Source: Amphiura filiformis (lineage: Eukaryota; Echinodermata; Ophiuroidea; Amphilepidida; Amphiuridae). Taken from it: a stretch of DNA of 64,000 nt. The notes below the pieces were generated by a model. The model saw only the letters and a list, made by a program, of their open reading frames with translations, had not been told where the DNA came from and did no database searches. Location of the stretch: assembly GCF_039555335.1 (NCBI RefSeq), contig NC_092637.1:9384815-9448814 (forward strand), read 5' to 3'. The translations under genes and the position numbers were made by a program. This document shows, one piece after another, positions 23,868 through 64,000 of this stretch. The stretch's first letter is position 1. Each line of letters begins with the position of its first letter.

Positions 23868-24705
23868 CAGCCTGTTTCAAAAAAAAATTGTGCAAGTTAA
23901 AAGCGCCCTCTGTGGCAATTAGAAAATACCGTTGTGACATAATGCCTACATCGAGGTCAAGGACATAGTCTTAGCTCTCAAATGCCGTTTAGTCTGTTCA
24001 ATTTGCTTGTTTTAATCTCGAGATATGCTCACTTAACAGCGGAAGGGTAAAATCACAATTGTGCCACTTTTACTAGGGAAGAGGGCTGTACATGTAAATC
24101 AATGATAACATAAAGTTTATCAAGAGTTCCTTCGTGAAATCAAAAGAATGCATCAATTACACAACAATGCAATTTTTTTTAAAAATATTTTATCATGATA
24201 AAGGTGTAATGATTATCTTTTTCCTCTTACGACAAATTAAACGATAATTAAATATTTCACATTCTGCTGTAAAAATAAATACATGTGTATGTCAATGATT
24301 TTACCATGGAGATACTGTTCTTTTTGTCATTCAAGACATGTTAAAAGACAAACAAATATTGCACACTTATTGGTTAATGAACTTTGACAAGTTCATGAAA
24401 TTTGACAAATTAATGCAATTAGACAAAATAATGCACGCGCGCTGGTGTTGATGCGTCTAATGCACGAGTCCCGAAGGGTGAAGTGCATTAGACGCATCAA
24501 CATCAGCTATCATTGCTTTACATGTACAGCCGGCCCTATTCCCTAGTAAAAGTGGCACAATTGTGATTTTACCCTTTCCTTCTTAACGAAACATATCTCG
24601 AGATTAAAAAGAACAAATTTAACAGAACAAACAGCATTTGAAAGCTATTTTTCTAATCGCCAAAGAGGGCGCTTTTCACTTGCACAATTTTTTTGAGACA
24701 GGCTG
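23868..24705. mobile_element. Long-TIR non-autonomous transposon (CAGCCTGTYTC family)
   Basis: Ends CAGCCTGTTTCAAAAAAAAA and TTTTTTTGAGACAGGCTG are flanked by TATA on both sides. Inverted similarity runs about 220 bp inward (GCGCCCTCTGTGGC, AATCTCGAGATA, AAAAGTGGCACAATTGTGAT). It contains a strong central hairpin (about 24449-24502) and no gene. A 2.46-kb relative lies at 34761-37222. Confidence 0.85.
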
Positions 24706-24889
24706 TATATTTGCAATATTAATTGCTGTTAGTAAAATTTACCGCAATAATTATTCCGAACAAGCGAATATTCGCAATAAACATTTCGAATAAAAATTGC
24801 TGCGAATATTCACAATAATAACTGCGAACTACTGGCAACAATTATAGCAAATTTTCGCAATAATTATAACTTTCTAAAGTAGAAAGGAG

Positions 24890-25145
24890 AGCACACCAGA
24901 CACACAAAATTGCGTTCTGAATACGAGGATGTCCTTCTGATATAAAATAATTTGAATTTTGAAATTCGCGATATTTTATGGCAAATTATTATTTTTTTAA
25001 AAATATTTTAAGTAACAATTTTGAGTAACCTTCATAAATATACTGATAATTACTTAATCGTGTATGTAGCTGGGAGGAAAAGCCGTCCATCATTTAAAAA
25101 TGTTGACCTTTTGTATCGAAGATATACATTCTGTCCCAAAAAGAC
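24890..25145. mobile_element. Half copy of the 9392-10006 fold-back family
   Basis: Shares AGCACACCAGACA, TTGCGTTCTGAATACGA, ATGTCCTTCTGATAT and GTATGTAGCTGGGAGGAAAA with that element, but only one arm is present. Confidence 0.55.
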
Positions 25146-25390
25146 ATAAAAGTTGTAGGAGAATTTTCCATTTTAGAGCTTATTGAAAAACATAATATTG
25201 TTTTATACATAAATGCTAGTGGTAATTTTTTGGTCCTATCTTCATTAATATGATATCCAAAAAAGTGCAGCTGCTTTTTGAGCACAATTGATGGTAGACT
25301 GGGATAAATATTGACCCTCAAACTAGACCGTACCATAGGGTAAATGGTTTGGCAATTTTACCATACCAGTACCAGATGTCGGAGTAAATT

Positions 25391-26261
25391 GTGACCGTCT
25401 ATAGGTCGAAACGCTCGTAAAGTCGGCCTCTGGTAAAATTTGTTTTCTTCCGTGTTTAGAATATATATATCATAAGCTTTACAATGATATATCATTTGAC
25501 TTCATACGATATCCAGAAGCGGTGTTATGGCTTGTTAAACTTTGCTCCTTCACTAAAAGGGTACATTATTTTGGCACTACATTATTTTTTTTCCACATTG
25601 CTGGTATTAAATATCAAATGGTCATAATTGGCGGTCCCTTCAAATCATCCCCAACTGAACGAGGTTCAGGAATGTCCTCTCATTGTTAATTGTTGATTAA
25701 CCCACCACTTGAACAGGATTTAGCCAAAACAAACAAAGACTTAAGCTTTTTACTAATGCTATACATAAGTATAAGCTTATTATCCTCTTCAACAATAAGA
25801 TTTAAGATTTGGTGTTTGACTGGACTAAAATGAGAAACATGTCGGACAAATATTAGGGACATATGAATACAACCTCTATGTTAGTGCCGTACTATTACGC
25901 TGACTTTCGTATTTGCCGAGGAGGACAATTTCGACCTCCACGTGTGTTTCCAAACAGAGAGGTAGACAAAATGCCTGTCAAAACTGTTCCGCTTGTCCAA
26001 ATACTCAAGTATCAAAAGGATGGTCCACAATAGAGTGATTCACGCAACATGAATAGGGATTAAAAAACTGTGAAGTGCTTCTTTTGTCCAATTTGCCATC
26101 AAGATTTCGAATGGAAACAGTTCAGACCCAGAACACGATTATGTCAGAAATTAATATTTTGTTCTGGGTCTGATTATTCGGACTACCTCCATGCATATTG
26201 CAATGTAACTCGAAATACAATTTGCCGACTTTACGAGCGGTTTGAGATGGATGGTCACAAA
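25391..26261. mobile_element. TIR transposon inserted 40 bp past the gene's stop
   Basis: About 38-bp terminal inverted repeats: TTGTGACCGTCTATAGGTCG…CGCTCGTAAAGTCGGC at the left and its inverse GCCGACTTTACGAGCG…GGTCACAA at the right. Copy 1 of the cassette (15420-15450) shows the empty site, which proves insertion. No transposase is present. Relatives are at 59757-60337 and, inverted and partial, at 35700-35910. Confidence 0.85.
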
Positions 26262-26300
26262 TACATTCCTGAACGAAGATATGATTAGAATGAGGTGGAC

Positions 26301-63896
<37,596 letters not shown>

Positions 63897-64000
63897 CTGA
63901 AGTGAAATAAATGTACAGTAAGCGATCATTAGAACATACATAGGACATTTAAAAGTGTGCTCACGACAAACAGATACTCAAAAGGTGAAACATTATATAT

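Overview
This window looks like nuclear DNA of a marine deuterostome invertebrate. It is AT-rich and intron-rich, full of degenerate LINEs, LTR fragments, fold-back elements and microsatellites. The frequent TAGGCCTA-type words and a Calx-beta surface protein suggest an echinoderm, perhaps a brittle star; this assignment is an inference. There is no bacterial or organellar signature.

Left part (1-15 kb). One clear gene lies on the + strand. A single long exon (2532-5434) encodes a beta-propeller-like segment, six Calx-beta repeats, one transmembrane helix and a 25-residue tail. Its 5' exons were not found. A roughly 145-bp tandem repeat carrying TGACGTCA and CCAAT words lies just upstream. 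From 5.7 to 15 kb there are minisatellites, miniature inverted-repeat elements, fold-back elements and broken LINEs.

Right part (15-64 kb). A single multi-exon gene on the - strand explains almost all the coding evidence. Its exons run leftward from 63896: four 102-bp ankyrin exons and a 78-bp ankyrin-like exon, a Roc GTPase spread over three exons (P-loop GHPAKGKST, switch DTAG, base-recognition THVD), the Roc-COR linker, COR, and then a CXorf38-like (DUF4559) domain whose next exon carries the HEPN ribonuclease motif RNSLSH, followed by a charged helical tail. The splice phases of all 15 exons fit, giving 969 codons in the window; the 5' end is missing. The order sensor-like repeats, then GTPase switch, then nuclease-like effector suggests an innate-immune or stress-response switch protein.

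The last four exons (second COR part, DUF4559, HEPN, tail) occur twice. Copy 2 (26.3-32.1 kb) is intact but swollen by an RTE-like LINE and a TIR transposon. Copy 1 (15.5-18.1 kb), further downstream, keeps every splice site and phase but has an in-frame TAG just after the HEPN motif. No upstream exons precede copy 1, so it is either an alternative 3' cassette of the same gene or a dying duplicate. The ankyrin end is also duplicated: 46.8-48.8 kb and 59.6-63.8 kb are close copies, and half-repeat ankyrin relics lie between live exons.

The remaining sequence is introns filled with mobile DNA: a Tc1-like element, a TTAA-flanked piggyBac-like element, several long-TIR elements, solo LTRs and three further LINE fragments.
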